Shown in pieces: positions 25,812-35,316 of a stretch of 64,000 bases of DNA; within the stretch, counting starts at the first letter, position 1, and each line of letters starts with the position of its first letter. This stretch comes from Leuconostoc mesenteroides subsp. mesenteroides ATCC 8293. GTDB lineage: Bacteria; Bacillota; Bacilli; Lactobacillales; Lactobacillaceae. Location: assembly GCF_000014445.1 (NCBI RefSeq), contig NC_008531.1, positions 1,974,397-2,038,396 on the forward strand, read 5' to 3'. Below the pieces are notes generated by a model. That model did no database searches. It saw only the letters and a program-made list of their open reading frames with translations, and was not told where the DNA came from. A program made the translations under genes and the position numbers.

Positions 25812-27242
25812 TTATCCTACCGATCCCACCATTTCAAATTTCATTAATCGATTTAACTCAACAGCATATTCCATTGGCAGTTCTTTTGTGAAAGGTTCGA
25901 TAAAGCCCATAATAATCATCTCTGTGGCTTTTTCGGCAGAAATACCACGTGTCATTAGATAATACAATTGCTCTTCAGAAACACGCGATACTTTTGCCTC
26001 ATGCTCCATTGACACATTACCATTCAAAATTGTATTGTATGGAATCGTATCAGCTGAAGATTTATCATCAACTAAAATCGTGTCACACTCGACGTGAGCA
26101 AATGACCCATCAGATTCGCGACCAAATTTCACTGTGCCACGATAATCTGTAGAACCACCATCGTGTGCAATTGACTTTGAAATGATAGATGACGACGTAT
26201 TTTTAGCATTATGAATCATTTGCGCACCAGAATCTAAGTTAACGCCTTCGCCAGCAACAGCAATCGAAAGCATTGTACCCTTTGCGCCCTCGCCTTCCAA
26301 ATAGACTGATGGATACTTCATCGTCGTTTTTGAACCAAAATTGCCATCAACCCATTCCATCGTTGCGTTTTCATGCGCTGCTGCACGTTTTGTTTCTAAT
26401 GAATACACATTATTAGACCAGTTTTGAATCGTAGTGTAACGGCAATATCCGTCTTTTTTAACAATCACTTCTACCACAGCAGCATGTAGTGCATCCCCTG
26501 AATACATTGGTGCTGAACAGCCCTCAACGTAATCAACATGCGCCCCTTCATCAACAATAATAAGTGTCCGTTCAAACTGACCTTCATTTTCAGTATTAAT
26601 TCGAAAATAAGACTGAATAGGTGTCGTAACGTGAACATCTTTAGGGACATAAATGAATGTACCACCAGACCAAACTGCTGAATTTAAGGCCGCTAATTTA
26701 TTATTGGTTGGTTTAACCAGTGATCCAAAGTATTCTTGAATAAGCTCTGGATATTCTTGGACTGCAGTATCTGTGTCGGTAAAAATAATACCTGTCTTAG
26801 CGAATTCTTCTTTCATCCGGTGGTAAACCACTTCAGACTCGTACTGGGCAGAAGACCCTGCTAGCCACTTCCGTTCGGCTTCAGGTACACCCAAACGCTC
26901 AAAGGTTTCCTTTAATTCAGCTGGTACATCATCCCAATCACGATATTTATCATTTGTTGGCTTATTATAGTAGTAAATATCTTCAAAATGAATTTCACTT
27001 AGATCTGGCCCCCATGTATGCATAGGCATTCTGAGGTATGTTTGATAGGCTTGTAACCGGTAGTCTAACATCCATTGAGGTTCATTCTTTTTAGCTGAAA
27101 TTTGACGAATAATGTCTTCGTTTAACCCTTTTCCTGTTGAAAATACAGCCTGGTAGTCATCTTGAAATCCTAGTTCACTGGCCTTATCATTTGAAATGGC
27201 TGCTTTTGTTTGATTAATAGCTTCTTGTCTATCTATTTCCAT
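25812..27242 (-). CDS. sufB: Fe-S cluster scaffold subunit SufB
   Basis: A 476-residue SufB, the scaffold that works with SufC and SufD to build Fe-S clusters. A right-handed beta-helix core lies between residues about 150 and 400 ([37 protein letters not shown]). The C-terminal SufBD signature is [22 protein letters not shown] precedes the ATG. It follows sufU closely. Conserved Cys and Glu residues of the scaffold, such as the Cys in [15 protein letters not shown], are present. Confidence 0.97.
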   Translation of the reverse strand: MEIDRQEAINQTKAAISNDKASELGFQDDYQAVFSTGKGLNEDIIRQISAKKNEPQWMLDYRLQAYQTYLRMPMHTWGPDLSEIHFEDIYYYNKPTNDKYRDWDDVPAELKETFERLGVPEAERKWLAGSSAQYESEVVYHRMKEEFAKTGIIFTDTDTAVQEYPELIQEYFGSLVKPTNNKLAALNSAVWSGGTFIYVPKDVHVTTPIQSYFRINTENEGQFERTLIIVDEGAHVDYVEGCSAPMYSGDALHAAVVEVIVKKDGYCRYTTIQNWSNNVYSLETKRAAAHENATMEWVDGNFGSKTTMKYPSVYLEGEGAKGTMLSIAVAGEGVNLDSGAQMIHNAKNTSSSIISKSIAHDGGSTDYRGTVKFGRESDGSFAHVECDTILVDDKSSADTIPYNTILNGNVSMEHEAKVSRVSEEQLYYLMTRGISAEKATEMIIMGFIEPFTKELPMEYAVELNRLMKFEMVGSVG

Positions 27243-27255
27243 TATCGAAACCTCT

Positions 27256-27690
27256 TTATTTCTCTACTGATAATAACTCGTCCAAGGCATGCCATGCTAA
27301 AGTTGCGCACTTTATTCGTGTGGGAAATTTAGTAACCCCTGCTAAAATTTGTGCTTCTCCAAGAAGTTTTGTATCAGCTACTTCGCCACGTGTCAGTTTT
27401 GAAAACTCCTCAAGTAAGGTAGCGACAGCTTCACGACGCTGTCCCAGTACTAAATCTGTCATCATTGAAGCCGAAGCCTTTGATATAGCGCAGCCATCCC
27501 CATAAAAATATATATCTGTCACTTTATCGTCAGTCATCTCAAAAGCTAAATCAATAATATCACCACAAGTGGGATTATATTTTCGAACATGATAAGTTTC
27601 TGTACCCAACATAGGCTTATAATGATGCGGATGTTGGGCATATTCCATGACTGTTTGGCGATATAAAAGATCTAAATTATGCAAACTCAC
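27256..27690 (-). CDS. sufU: Zn-dependent sulfur acceptor SufU
   Basis: A 144-residue SufU, which accepts persulfide sulfur from SufS. The Zn/sulfur ligands are visible: Cys in [10 protein letters not shown], Cys in [14 protein letters not shown] and Cys in [12 protein letters not shown]. The frame is open far upstream, but the family start [18 protein letters not shown] is reached from GTG 27690, which has GGAG 11 bases before it. It overlaps sufS by 14 bases, indicating coupled translation. Confidence 0.94.
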   Translation of the reverse strand: MSLHNLDLLYRQTVMEYAQHPHHYKPMLGTETYHVRKYNPTCGDIIDLAFEMTDDKVTDIYFYGDGCAISKASASMMTDLVLGQRREAVATLLEEFSKLTRGEVADTKLLGEAQILAGVTKFPTRIKCATLAWHALDELLSVEK

Positions 27691-28903
27691 GGTTAAAATA
27701 CTCCTTAATATCTTCAATGACACTAATAAATCGATCGATTTCTTCACGCGTATTATAGATATACAAACTAATACGAACTGTCGCTGCAATATTCAAATAT
27801 TTCATCAGCGGCTGCGCACAATGATGTCCTGCACGAACCTCAATTCCTTCTTGATCCAAGGCCGTGGCTAGGTCGTGGGCATGGACCCCTGCTAAATTAA
27901 ATGCAATCACGCCTGAATGCTGTTCACTGTTTTGCGGACCATAAATGGTGACACCCGCAATACTTTTTAGCTTTGGCAAGGCATAATCAACTAGAGACTG
28001 CTCATAGTTTTCGACCTCTTTCATTCCGATATTTGTCAGATAATCAATAGCGGATCCTAAAGCAATTGCACCAGCAATATTGGGCGTTCCCGCCTCAAAA
28101 CGCCATGGTGAAGGCTGAAAGGTCGCTTCTTGCAAGTCTACCAATTCAATCATTTCTCCACCAAATTGAGCAGGTTTCATATTTTCTAAAATATCATGTT
28201 TGCCGTAAAGAACTCCTATACCTGTTGGTCCAAGCATTTTATGACCCGAAAAAGCAAAAAAATCAACATCCATATCTTGCACATCAACACGCATATGCGG
28301 AACAGATTGGGCGCCATCAGCAATCATGATAGCATCATGTTTGTGGGCTATTTTTGCGATTTTTTTTATGGGATTAACAACCCCCAACACATTAGAAGCA
28401 TGTGTGATTGATACAATTTTAGTTTTGTCTGTTATTTTCCGTTCAAGATCAGCCATATTTAAGGTGCCATCGTCATTGAGTTCGACATATTTTAAATGAG
28501 CCCCAACACGTTGCGCTAATTGTTGCCACGGCACAATATTAGAATGATGTTCCATGTAAGATATTAGGATTTCATCTCCTTGTTTAACATTTTCTGCACC
28601 ATAAGTACTTGCCAACCAATTAAGCGACTCAGTTGTGCCACGAGTGAATAGAACTTCTTCACGTTTTTGAGCATGAATGAATTTTTGTACTTTATCGCGG
28701 GCTTGTTCATATTGTTGTGTCGCACGCTCTGATAGCTCATAAATACCACGATGCACGTTTGCATTATTATTTTGATAATAATTCACTAATGAATCAATCA
28801 CATACTGGGGTTTTTGTGACGTAGCCGCACTATCAAAATAGAGCAGCTCTTGCCCATTGACTGTTTGATTTAGTATTGGAAAATCATGTCTAATCGTCTT
28901 CAT
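27677..28903 (-). CDS. sufS: Cysteine desulfurase SufS
   Basis: A 408-residue PLP-dependent class V aminotransferase-fold enzyme, mobilising sulfur from cysteine. The PLP lysine is in FAFSGHKMLGPTGIGVLYG (about 218-236) and the catalytic Cys in EVRAGHHCAQPLMKYL (about 360). The N-terminus DFPILNQTVNGQELLYFDSA is typical. It overlaps sufD by 14 bases and sufU by 14 bases. Confidence 0.97.
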   Translation of the reverse strand: MKTIRHDFPILNQTVNGQELLYFDSAATSQKPQYVIDSLVNYYQNNNANVHRGIYELSERATQQYEQARDKVQKFIHAQKREEVLFTRGTTESLNWLASTYGAENVKQGDEILISYMEHHSNIVPWQQLAQRVGAHLKYVELNDDGTLNMADLERKITDKTKIVSITHASNVLGVVNPIKKIAKIAHKHDAIMIADGAQSVPHMRVDVQDMDVDFFAFSGHKMLGPTGIGVLYGKHDILENMKPAQFGGEMIELVDLQEATFQPSPWRFEAGTPNIAGAIALGSAIDYLTNIGMKEVENYEQSLVDYALPKLKSIAGVTIYGPQNSEQHSGVIAFNLAGVHAHDLATALDQEGIEVRAGHHCAQPLMKYLNIAATVRISLYIYNTREEIDRFISVIEDIKEYFNREFA

Positions 28904-30074
28904 GTCGTAACTTTCTTTCTATTTCTTCAACTACTTGCCTTTGTGCCACTTTTGTTGGCATTTTTGCTAAAACTTCACCCATAAAGCCGCGAATAACTAG
29001 CTTTCGAGCTACTTGCTCACTAATACCCCGACTCATTAAATAATACATTTGATTTTCATCAACACGTCCCACAGAAGCTGCATGCCCCGCCGTCACATCG
29101 TTTTCATCAATTAGTAACAAAGGATTTGCATCTCCACGTGCGCGACGTGATAGCATCAAAACACGCGATTCTTGCTGTGCATCCGATCCTTTAGCGCCCT
29201 TAATAATTTTCCCGATACCATTAAATACTAAAGTTGACCGATTGAGAATAACGCCTCGTTGGAAGATATGACCAATGGTATGGCGACCACGATTCAAAAT
29301 GGTTGTCACCAAACCTTGCGTTTGTTTTTTTGTGGTAAGTCCGATGACATTTGTATGTGACGTAGCGCCTTCACCATTTAGTTGACTAGCTAATCGTATG
29401 ATTACATTACCGTCATTAAACTCAGCATTTTGCCAATCCACAGTTGCATGATCTCTTACTTCAACTTCTCGATTAATAAATGCTGTCGTTTGTTCACCAA
29501 AGGCATCAATATTAGCGTAAGTGACTTGGGCACCTACATCCGCTACAGCTTCGATAACAACAGAAGCCTTTGTTTTTTGAGTCCCGATTGTATGCATTTC
29601 TTGTAGTATGTCAACCTTGGCATTGGCGCCAACGTATACAAAAATACGAGCCACAAAATCCTCTCCAGATATAGCTAAATGATTCAATGACAGGTGCAAA
29701 ACATCATCAAATTGAACGTTTTCTGGTATATAGACAAAAATTCCTGTGTTAAACTGTGCAAAATTTTGTGCTGATAATCGATCGGCTGTTTTGGAAATCA
29801 CACTACCCAACAGCTTTTCAACTAATGCTGGATGTTCAATCTGTGCTTGTGCCATATTCATCAGAATCACTCCACGAGCGATCATGTCATCCGATAATTG
29901 CTGATAAGTAGTGGATAGCCCACTAACTTCGATGCCATGAACATTATTCTCAGTGAAATATGACGTTGTCGTTTCTTCCTTGGCTGCTATCATTTCATCA
30001 AGTTGCCAGGAACTGTATCGAACTTTAGCAAATGTTGGTAGTGGTAAAGACTGTATTGCGCTATTATCAACCAT
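28890..30074 (-). CDS. sufD: Fe-S cluster assembly subunit SufD
   Basis: A 394-residue SufD, partner of SufB and SufC. The beta-helix core includes ATVDWQNAEFNDGNVIIRLA and the C-terminal signature VGRVDENQMYYLMSRGISEQ. The His in TAGHAASVGRVDE is typical of SufD. ATG 30074 follows GGAGG and lies one base past the sufC stop; the frame is open 15 bases further upstream but that region is the ribosome site. Confidence 0.96.
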   Translation of the reverse strand: MVDNSAIQSLPLPTFAKVRYSSWQLDEMIAAKEETTTSYFTENNVHGIEVSGLSTTYQQLSDDMIARGVILMNMAQAQIEHPALVEKLLGSVISKTADRLSAQNFAQFNTGIFVYIPENVQFDDVLHLSLNHLAISGEDFVARIFVYVGANAKVDILQEMHTIGTQKTKASVVIEAVADVGAQVTYANIDAFGEQTTAFINREVEVRDHATVDWQNAEFNDGNVIIRLASQLNGEGATSHTNVIGLTTKKQTQGLVTTILNRGRHTIGHIFQRGVILNRSTLVFNGIGKIIKGAKGSDAQQESRVLMLSRRARGDANPLLLIDENDVTAGHAASVGRVDENQMYYLMSRGISEQVARKLVIRGFMGEVLAKMPTKVAQRQVVEEIERKLRHEDD

Positions 30075-30075
30075 A

Positions 30076-30876
30076 TCAATCCTCCACAAAATACGAATTC
30101 ACATCTTCATCTGTCAAATGAACGTTCAATCCGAGTTCATCTCGCAATCCCGTATATCCCTCAGATTCTAGTTTCTTCGCCAAATCCGCACCGCCTGTTT
30201 TAACTATTTTCCCGCCCATCATCACGTGGACAAAATCAGGCACAATATAGTCAAGTAACCGTTGATAGTGCGTAATCATAAGTGTGCCAAATTCACTGGA
30301 ACGCATTTCGTTAACACCACGAGAAACGACCTTTAAAGCATCAATGTCTAATCCTGAATCAATCTCATCTAAAATAGCAATTTTCGGCTCTATCATCATC
30401 ATCTGTAAGATTTCATTACGTTTTTTTTCACCGCCAGAAAATCCTTCATTAAGATAGCGTTCTGCCATTTCTTCTGACATCGATAAAAATTCGCGTTTTT
30501 CATCAAGTTTTTCAATAAAAGACATAATACTGATTTGCTCGTCTTCAGCACGACGAGCATTAATGGCTGCTCGCATAAATTCAGCATTGGTCACCCCTTG
30601 AATTTCAGATGGGTACTGCATGGCCAAGAATAGACCTGCACGAGCGCGTTGATCAACTGACATGTCAGCCAAATCTTGATCATCCATGTAAATATGACCT
30701 TCAGTAACTTCATATGCTGGATGTCCCATAATTGTTTGTGATAAAGTTGATTTTCCAGTCCCATTAGGTCCCATAATAGCGTGAATTTCACCAGTGTTGA
30801 CGACTAAATTAACGCCCTTTAAAATTTCTTTTCCTTCTACTGAAACATGTAGATCCTCTACCTTGAGTGTTGCCAT
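30076..30876 (-). CDS. sufC: Fe-S cluster assembly ATPase SufC
   Basis: A 266-residue ABC-type ATPase that drives the SufBCD complex. Walker A is IMGPNGTGKSTLSQTIMG (about 33-50), the signature is NEGFSGGEKKRNEI (about 141-154) and Walker B is PKIAILDEIDSGLDIDAL (about 161-178). AAGGGG precedes ATG 30876, which lies one base past the stop of the upstream regulator gene. First suf gene proper in the operon. Confidence 0.97.
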   Translation of the reverse strand: MATLKVEDLHVSVEGKEILKGVNLVVNTGEIHAIMGPNGTGKSTLSQTIMGHPAYEVTEGHIYMDDQDLADMSVDQRARAGLFLAMQYPSEIQGVTNAEFMRAAINARRAEDEQISIMSFIEKLDEKREFLSMSEEMAERYLNEGFSGGEKKRNEILQMMMIEPKIAILDEIDSGLDIDALKVVSRGVNEMRSSEFGTLMITHYQRLLDYIVPDFVHVMMGGKIVKTGGADLAKKLESEGYTGLRDELGLNVHLTDEDVNSYFVED

Positions 30877-30877
30877 A

Positions 30878-31720
30878 TTATTTTTCCCCTTTTCGCTGAC
30901 TGATTTTTTGTAAAATAGCTTCGTTTTTATGTATTTTAGCAATCACACGCGCATTTTCAATCATCTCATTTACAATAAAATTCTGACTATCCCAAGTATC
31001 ACTAGCTTGCACCAATAGCCAAAAAAAGTTTTCTAAGAAATAAGTACTATCGCTTGCGTTCGCTAAATCAATGCCATAAGTTGCCAACATCATAGCATAT
31101 TTGTAGTTTTTAATCGACATTTGATATTGTGCTAACAAATAAACAATCGCCGCTTGAAATCCAGAATGGTCTACTGTTGTACTTTCCTTTTGGTAGCGCC
31201 AAACGTCTTCAAAAGCCTGGTGAGCCTCTTTGAATTGGCCTCGTTGATAATAGTAATGACTCGTTATGGCATAAAACAATAACTTGTGTGACTTGTTAAG
31301 ACCTGCTATATCAATTTTTTTAATGATTTGTTTTGCTTTTAGACAGTCTTGTTTTAAGATAACTGCCGAAAAATATTGCGTAATTTGATAGGTTGGCCGT
31401 TCGGTATCAACCATTTTATCAATTTCTACTTGTTTGATTAGATGCTCAAATTTTCCAATATTTTGATAAAAGAGTGCTTGTGTGGCCAATGTTAAAACAC
31501 GCTCATTGTTTGTTTGACGCGCAGTAACATTGATTGGAAAAACATCATTCAACGTTAACCCTAACCGTTCACACAGAGCAATCATGATATCAAAAGCTGG
31601 CACTTGTTGATGCTTTTCAAATTTGGACAAAGTAGCTTGTGTACAGATATCAGTACATAGCGCCATTTGTGAAATTTTTAAGCGTTTTCTCGTGCTGATA
31701 AATTTTTCTATGTTTATCAT
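30878..31720 (-). CDS. XRE-type (Rgg/MutR-like) regulator, first gene of the suf operon
   Basis: A 280-residue protein. An N-terminal helix-turn-helix (residues 8-60: ISTRKRLKISQMALCTDICT, then LSKFEKHQQVPAFDIMIALC) is followed by a long helical repeat region like that of Rgg/GadR/MutR peptide-sensing regulators. GGGGG precedes the ATG, which lies 17 bases after the attenuator terminator. Its stop is one base from the sufC start, so it is translated with the suf genes. Role inferred: control of its own operon or a sensor of Fe-S or peptide signals. It is unusual to find such a regulator inside suf. Confidence 0.8.
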   Translation of the reverse strand: MINIEKFISTRKRLKISQMALCTDICTQATLSKFEKHQQVPAFDIMIALCERLGLTLNDVFPINVTARQTNNERVLTLATQALFYQNIGKFEHLIKQVEIDKMVDTERPTYQITQYFSAVILKQDCLKAKQIIKKIDIAGLNKSHKLLFYAITSHYYYQRGQFKEAHQAFEDVWRYQKESTTVDHSGFQAAIVYLLAQYQMSIKNYKYAMMLATYGIDLANASDSTYFLENFFWLLVQASDTWDSQNFIVNEMIENARVIAKIHKNEAILQKISQRKGEK

Positions 31721-31736
31721 TGATCCCCCAATCCTA

Positions 31737-31847
31737 TGAAAAAAGGCACCTAACTGCGTTCACAGTTAGGTGCCTGAACAAAAAATGTCCCAACTGTCTA
31801 CTAAATCCAAATCGATTAGTAGACATTCACTCAAAATAACCTACTAA
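31737..31847 (-). promoter_or_regulatory. Attenuator RNA of the suf operon (type A)
   Basis: Segment 1 TTAGTAG (31847-31841), segment 2 TGTCTACTAA (31825-31816), segment 3 TTAGTAGACA (31804-31795) with CAGTTGGG (31796-31789), then the terminator AGGCACCTAACTG...CAGTTAGGTGCCT plus six T (31775-31737). 2:3 is 10 perfect pairs. CAGTTGGG can pair with CCTAACTG of the terminator (one G-U). Same order, spacing and segment sequences as the Ni/Co attenuator, but a different terminator body. Confidence 0.8.
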
Positions 31848-31850
31848 TCA

Positions 31851-31907
31851 TCAGCTGATAAGAAGGATAATGAGAATGTTGTTCAATTTTTTTATATTTT
31901 TATTCAT
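31851..31907 (-). CDS. Leader peptide of the suf operon attenuator (18 aa, Ile/Leu-rich)
   Basis: MNKNIKKLNNILIILLIS. The last eight codons read ATT CTC ATT ATC CTT CTT ATC AGC, then TGA. There are four Ile and three Leu codons just before segment 1. The peptide matches MNKTIKKMNYSLLYLLLS at 16637-16581 in length and pattern (MNKxIKKxNxxLxxLLxS). The ribosome site GAAAGATA is weak. Promoter: TTGACA (31984-31979), 17 bases, TATAAT (31961-31956). Confidence 0.75.
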   Translation of the reverse strand: MNKNIKKLNNILIILLIS

Positions 31908-31955
31908 TATGTTATCTTTCGTTTCTGAGTAAAAACTCACATTAATATTGAAATA

Positions 31956-31984
31956 ATTATATTCCTATAATTTTAAAATGTCAA
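31956..31984 (-). promoter_or_regulatory. Promoter of the suf operon
   Basis: Consensus TTGACA, 17-base spacer, TATAAT. As at the Ni/Co unit, ACG precedes TTTGAC. The 5' leader before the peptide holds a small hairpin TGAG...ACTCA. Confidence 0.8.
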
Positions 31985-32091
31985 ACGTTATCGGAAGATA
32001 AGCAAGATTGTCTCTATATTTTTACAGTCATCGTCATAATCTGGTCATTTTATAGATGAAGCGATAAATCATATAAATTTGGAATAGTTCG

Positions 32092-32119
32092 TTGACAATT
32101 GAGTTTATACCCCTATACT
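32092..32119 (+). promoter_or_regulatory. Promoter of ilvD
   Basis: TTGACA (32092-32097), 16-base spacer, TATACT (32114-32119). The 5' leader is only about 40 bases, with no leader peptide or terminator, so ilvD itself is not attenuated in this way. Confidence 0.7.
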
Positions 32120-32168
32120 CATATTAGTAAAAACATATTAAAAATTAGAAAACGCGGAGATTTATTTC

Positions 32169-33911
32169 ATGACAGACACTTTTTCATTTAATGTAAATAG
32201 CGATGACTTACAAAAACGATCTGATCATATCAAAATGGGTATTCATCAAGCTCCAGCCCGCTCGTTATTATATGCGACAGGTCAAGTCAGTAACCCCGAA
32301 GATATGAAAAAACCATTCATTGCCATCTGTAATTCCTATGTAGAAATCATCCCTGGCCACGTTCATCTGCGTGAACTAGCTGATGTCGCCAAACAAGCCA
32401 TTCGTGATGCCGGTGGTATTCCTTTTGAGTTTAACACCATTGGTGTGGACGATGGTATTGCGATGGGGCATTTAGGCATGCGCTATTCGTTGCCATCTCG
32501 TGAATTAATCGCCGATTCGGCTGAAACTGTCATCACAGCACACTGGTTTGATGGTGTATTCTTCTTACCAAACTGTGACAAAATTACGCCTGGCATGATT
32601 ATGGCTTCTTTACGCTGTAATGTACCCTCTGTATTCGTCTCCGGTGGCCCCATGAAAGCTGGTTTAGATCCTCAAGGAAAAGCCACGACTTTATCTTCTA
32701 TGTTCGAGGCCGTGGGTGCATTTAAATCAGGACTAATGACTGAGGAAGAATTCTTAGAAATGGAGCAAAATGCCTGCCCTACTTGTGGATCTTGTGCTGG
32801 TATGTTCACAGCTAACTCCATGAATACCTTAATGGAAGTGATGGGTATCGCCTTGCCGTTCAATGGTACTGCACTAGCAATTTCTGATGAACGACGTGAT
32901 TTAATTCGCGATGGCGCCAAGCAATTAATGCGTATGGTTAAGGAAAATGTTAAACCACGCGATTTAATTACAAAAGAAGCGCTTGATGATGCCATGGCAC
33001 TTGATATGGCCATGGGTGGCTCAACCAATACTGTTTTGCACGTGTTGTCTATCGCTCATGAAGCTGGCATTGATTATGACCAAGCAGACATTAACGAAAT
33101 TGCTAAAAAAGTCCCTTACCTATCTAAAATTGCCCCTTCTTCTAAATGGGCAATGGAAGACGTGCATAATGCTGGTGGTGTGCCCGCTATTATCAATGAA
33201 CTAATTCGTATGGGTGACGTTTTGCACCCTGACCGCATGACTGTAACCGGTAAGACATTGCGCGAAAATGTTGCTGATCATGAAATCATTAATGACGAAA
33301 TTATCCGGAAGTTCGATGTTAATCCCTATTCAAAGCAAGGTGGCTTATCCATTTTATATGGCAACTTAGCACCCAAAGGTTCAGTTATTAAAGCAGGTGG
33401 CGTTGACCCAAGTATTAAAGATTTTACCGGAGAAGCCATTGTCTTTAATTCTGAACAAGAAGCGGTTGAGGCGATAGATAGCGGTCAAATTCACGCTGGT
33501 CACGTGCTGATTATTCGCTATGAGGGACCAAAAGGTGGCCCTGGTATGCCCGAAATGCTAGGACCTACATCAGCTATTACTGGTATGGGTCTAGGAAAAG
33601 AGGTGGCTTTGGTTACGGATGGCCGTTTTTCCGGTGCATCACGTGGTATCTCTGTTGGCCATGTTAGTCCCGAAGCCGCTGATGATGGTCCAATTGCACT
33701 GGTTGAAAATGGTGACAAGATTACCATTGATCTTGTCAATCGTACGATGCATTTGCATGTTGATGATACAGAGCTAGCGGAACGCCATGAACATCTCAAA
33801 CCCTTTGTTCCTAAAATGCGAAATGGCTGGATGGCACGTTATCAAGCCTTAGTCACTTCAGCAAATACTGGCGGCGTATTAAAGGGCGCTGATGAATTAT
33901 TCCCTAGCTAA
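32169..33911 (+). CDS. ilvD: Dihydroxy-acid dehydratase
   Basis: A 580-residue Fe-S enzyme of valine, isoleucine and leucine synthesis, forming the 2-keto acids from dihydroxy acids. Cluster cysteines are in [11 protein letters not shown] (about 136) and [19 protein letters not shown] (about 200-218). The C-terminal signature reads [26 protein letters not shown] precedes the ATG. Other ilv genes (ilvB, ilvC) are not in the window. It is followed by a DUF59 factor and a BASS transporter, and divergent from the suf operon. Confidence 0.97.
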   Translation: MTDTFSFNVNSDDLQKRSDHIKMGIHQAPARSLLYATGQVSNPEDMKKPFIAICNSYVEIIPGHVHLRELADVAKQAIRDAGGIPFEFNTIGVDDGIAMGHLGMRYSLPSRELIADSAETVITAHWFDGVFFLPNCDKITPGMIMASLRCNVPSVFVSGGPMKAGLDPQGKATTLSSMFEAVGAFKSGLMTEEEFLEMEQNACPTCGSCAGMFTANSMNTLMEVMGIALPFNGTALAISDERRDLIRDGAKQLMRMVKENVKPRDLITKEALDDAMALDMAMGGSTNTVLHVLSIAHEAGIDYDQADINEIAKKVPYLSKIAPSSKWAMEDVHNAGGVPAIINELIRMGDVLHPDRMTVTGKTLRENVADHEIINDEIIRKFDVNPYSKQGGLSILYGNLAPKGSVIKAGGVDPSIKDFTGEAIVFNSEQEAVEAIDSGQIHAGHVLIIRYEGPKGGPGMPEMLGPTSAITGMGLGKEVALVTDGRFSGASRGISVGHVSPEAADDGPIALVENGDKITIDLVNRTMHLHVDDTELAERHEHLKPFVPKMRNGWMARYQALVTSANTGGVLKGADELFPS

Positions 33912-33946
33912 AAGCTATCCTCAAATGTCATAAAGGACGCTGACAC

Positions 33947-34267
33947 ATGGAAAATAAAACACAAGAACTACAAGACCAGATGTTGGAAGCCTTATCACAG
34001 GTAATCGACCCCGAACTGCGTTGCGATATTGTTAGCTTAGGATTAGTTTATGGACTAGCTATGGATGAAAATGGACATGTCACTGTTAAGCTTACTTTGA
34101 CCACGATGGGCTGTCCATTGACTGCGGTATTAGATACGATGATTACACGTGCACTCATGGCAATAGATGAAGTACACGATGTCAAAATTGAATTAGTTTG
34201 GGAACCGGCATGGTCTACGGACAGAATGAGTCGCTACGCAAAAATGGTTTTGGGTGTCCATAATTGA
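33947..34267 (+). CDS. DUF59/MIP18-family Fe-S factor next to ilvD
   Basis: A 106-residue paralogue of the suf-operon DUF59 protein (25503-25808). It shares IDPELRCDIVSLGLVYG, LTLTTMGCPLTAVLD with the family Cys, and WEPAWSTDRMSRYAKMVLG. By eye more than half the residues are identical between the two. It starts 35 bases after ilvD with AAAGGACG, so it is co-transcribed. Its placement suggests maturation of the IlvD cluster, which is an inference. Confidence 0.88.
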   Translation: MENKTQELQDQMLEALSQVIDPELRCDIVSLGLVYGLAMDENGHVTVKLTLTTMGCPLTAVLDTMITRALMAIDEVHDVKIELVWEPAWSTDRMSRYAKMVLGVHN

Positions 34268-34308
34268 AAAAAACAGCCAATTTATTATAAGTTACTGGGA
34301 GAGCAACT

Positions 34309-35271
34309 ATGAACACAATCAAATCACTTTCAAAATTTCTTACTAAATACTTTACCTTTTTTGTTATTTTAGTAGCTTTATTGGCTATTTTTATTCCTGG
34401 ACCAGGTACTACGCTTGCTACAACAAAAGTGGGCAACCTCTCGGCTGTATCAATCTTACTGATGATTGTCTTATTTGGTATGGGTATTACGTTGACACCA
34501 AATGACTTTAAAAGGGTTGCTCGTAATCCCCTACAAGTTATTTTAGGAACGATAGCACATTATATTATTATGCCTTTCATTGCTTTTTTACTGGTACATT
34601 TGTTTGGGTTAACCGGCGCTGCAGCTGTTGGTGTAATTTTGGTAGGATCAGCGCCCTCTGGCACATCCTCTAACGTTATGTCCTTCTTATCTGGAGGGGA
34701 TGTTGCGCTTGATGTTTCAATCGGCCTGCTCTCTACATTGTTAGCACCTGTCATGATTCCGACACTATTGAAGCTATTAGCCGGAAAATGGGTGAATGTA
34801 CCTTTTTCATCAATGTTTTTTTCTGCATTTCAAATTGTTGTCATACCTATTGTTTTGGGTATCATCGTTCATACGATTTTTAAAGAACATGTCCAAAAAG
34901 TCATTGAGATTATGCCTTTAATATCCCAAGTGGCTATATTAGTGATTATTCTAGCCGTGTTGTCAGCTAACTCTAAAACCATTTTAGCAGTATCAACCCT
35001 AATTTTGGTGCCAGTCATCATATTACATAACTTGCTTGGTTACTTACTGGGTTACGGTTTCTCGAAACTAATGAAAATGGATACCCCTCAACAAAAGGCA
35101 ATTACCTTCGAAGTTGGTATGCAGGATTCGGCACTTGCATCAACACTGGCCATTTCATTTTTTGAACCTGCTTCAGCCATCGCAGCCGTGATGTTTTCTG
35201 TCTGGCACAACATTTCTGGTTCAGTATTAGCTTCTCTCTGGAAAAATCACACAGAGAAAGCACCAGACTAA
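34309..35271 (+). CDS. BASS-family (bile acid:Na+ symporter type) transporter
   Basis: A 320-residue membrane protein with nine to ten helices. Family motifs: ILLMIVLFGMGITLTPNDFK (about 48-67), GVILVGSAPSGTSSNVMSFL (about 108-127) and EVGMQDSALASTLAISFF (about 265-282). Bacterial BASS proteins are reported to move organic anions such as pantothenate or keto acids with Na+. Third gene after ilvD, 41 bases from the DUF59 gene, so a branched-chain keto acid or related acid is a reasonable guess. Terminator directly follows. Confidence 0.85.
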   Translation: MNTIKSLSKFLTKYFTFFVILVALLAIFIPGPGTTLATTKVGNLSAVSILLMIVLFGMGITLTPNDFKRVARNPLQVILGTIAHYIIMPFIAFLLVHLFGLTGAAAVGVILVGSAPSGTSSNVMSFLSGGDVALDVSIGLLSTLLAPVMIPTLLKLLAGKWVNVPFSSMFFSAFQIVVIPIVLGIIVHTIFKEHVQKVIEIMPLISQVAILVIILAVLSANSKTILAVSTLILVPVIILHNLLGYLLGYGFSKLMKMDTPQQKAITFEVGMQDSALASTLAISFFEPASAIAAVMFSVWHNISGSVLASLWKNHTEKAPD

Positions 35272-35280
35272 AAACATTTT

Positions 35281-35315
35281 AAAAAGACGATGAATTCAAT
35301 ATCATCGTCTTTTTT
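35281..35315 (+). terminator. Terminator of the ilvD unit
   Basis: AAAAAGACGATGA pairs with TCATCGTCTTTTTT around an 8-base loop. Confidence 0.85.
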
Positions 35316-35316
35316 G

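Noticed and set aside
31737..31984. Attenuator belonging to ilvD on the plus strand
   Set aside because: Promoter, peptide and T run all lie on the minus strand, reading towards suf; ilvD has its own short leader.
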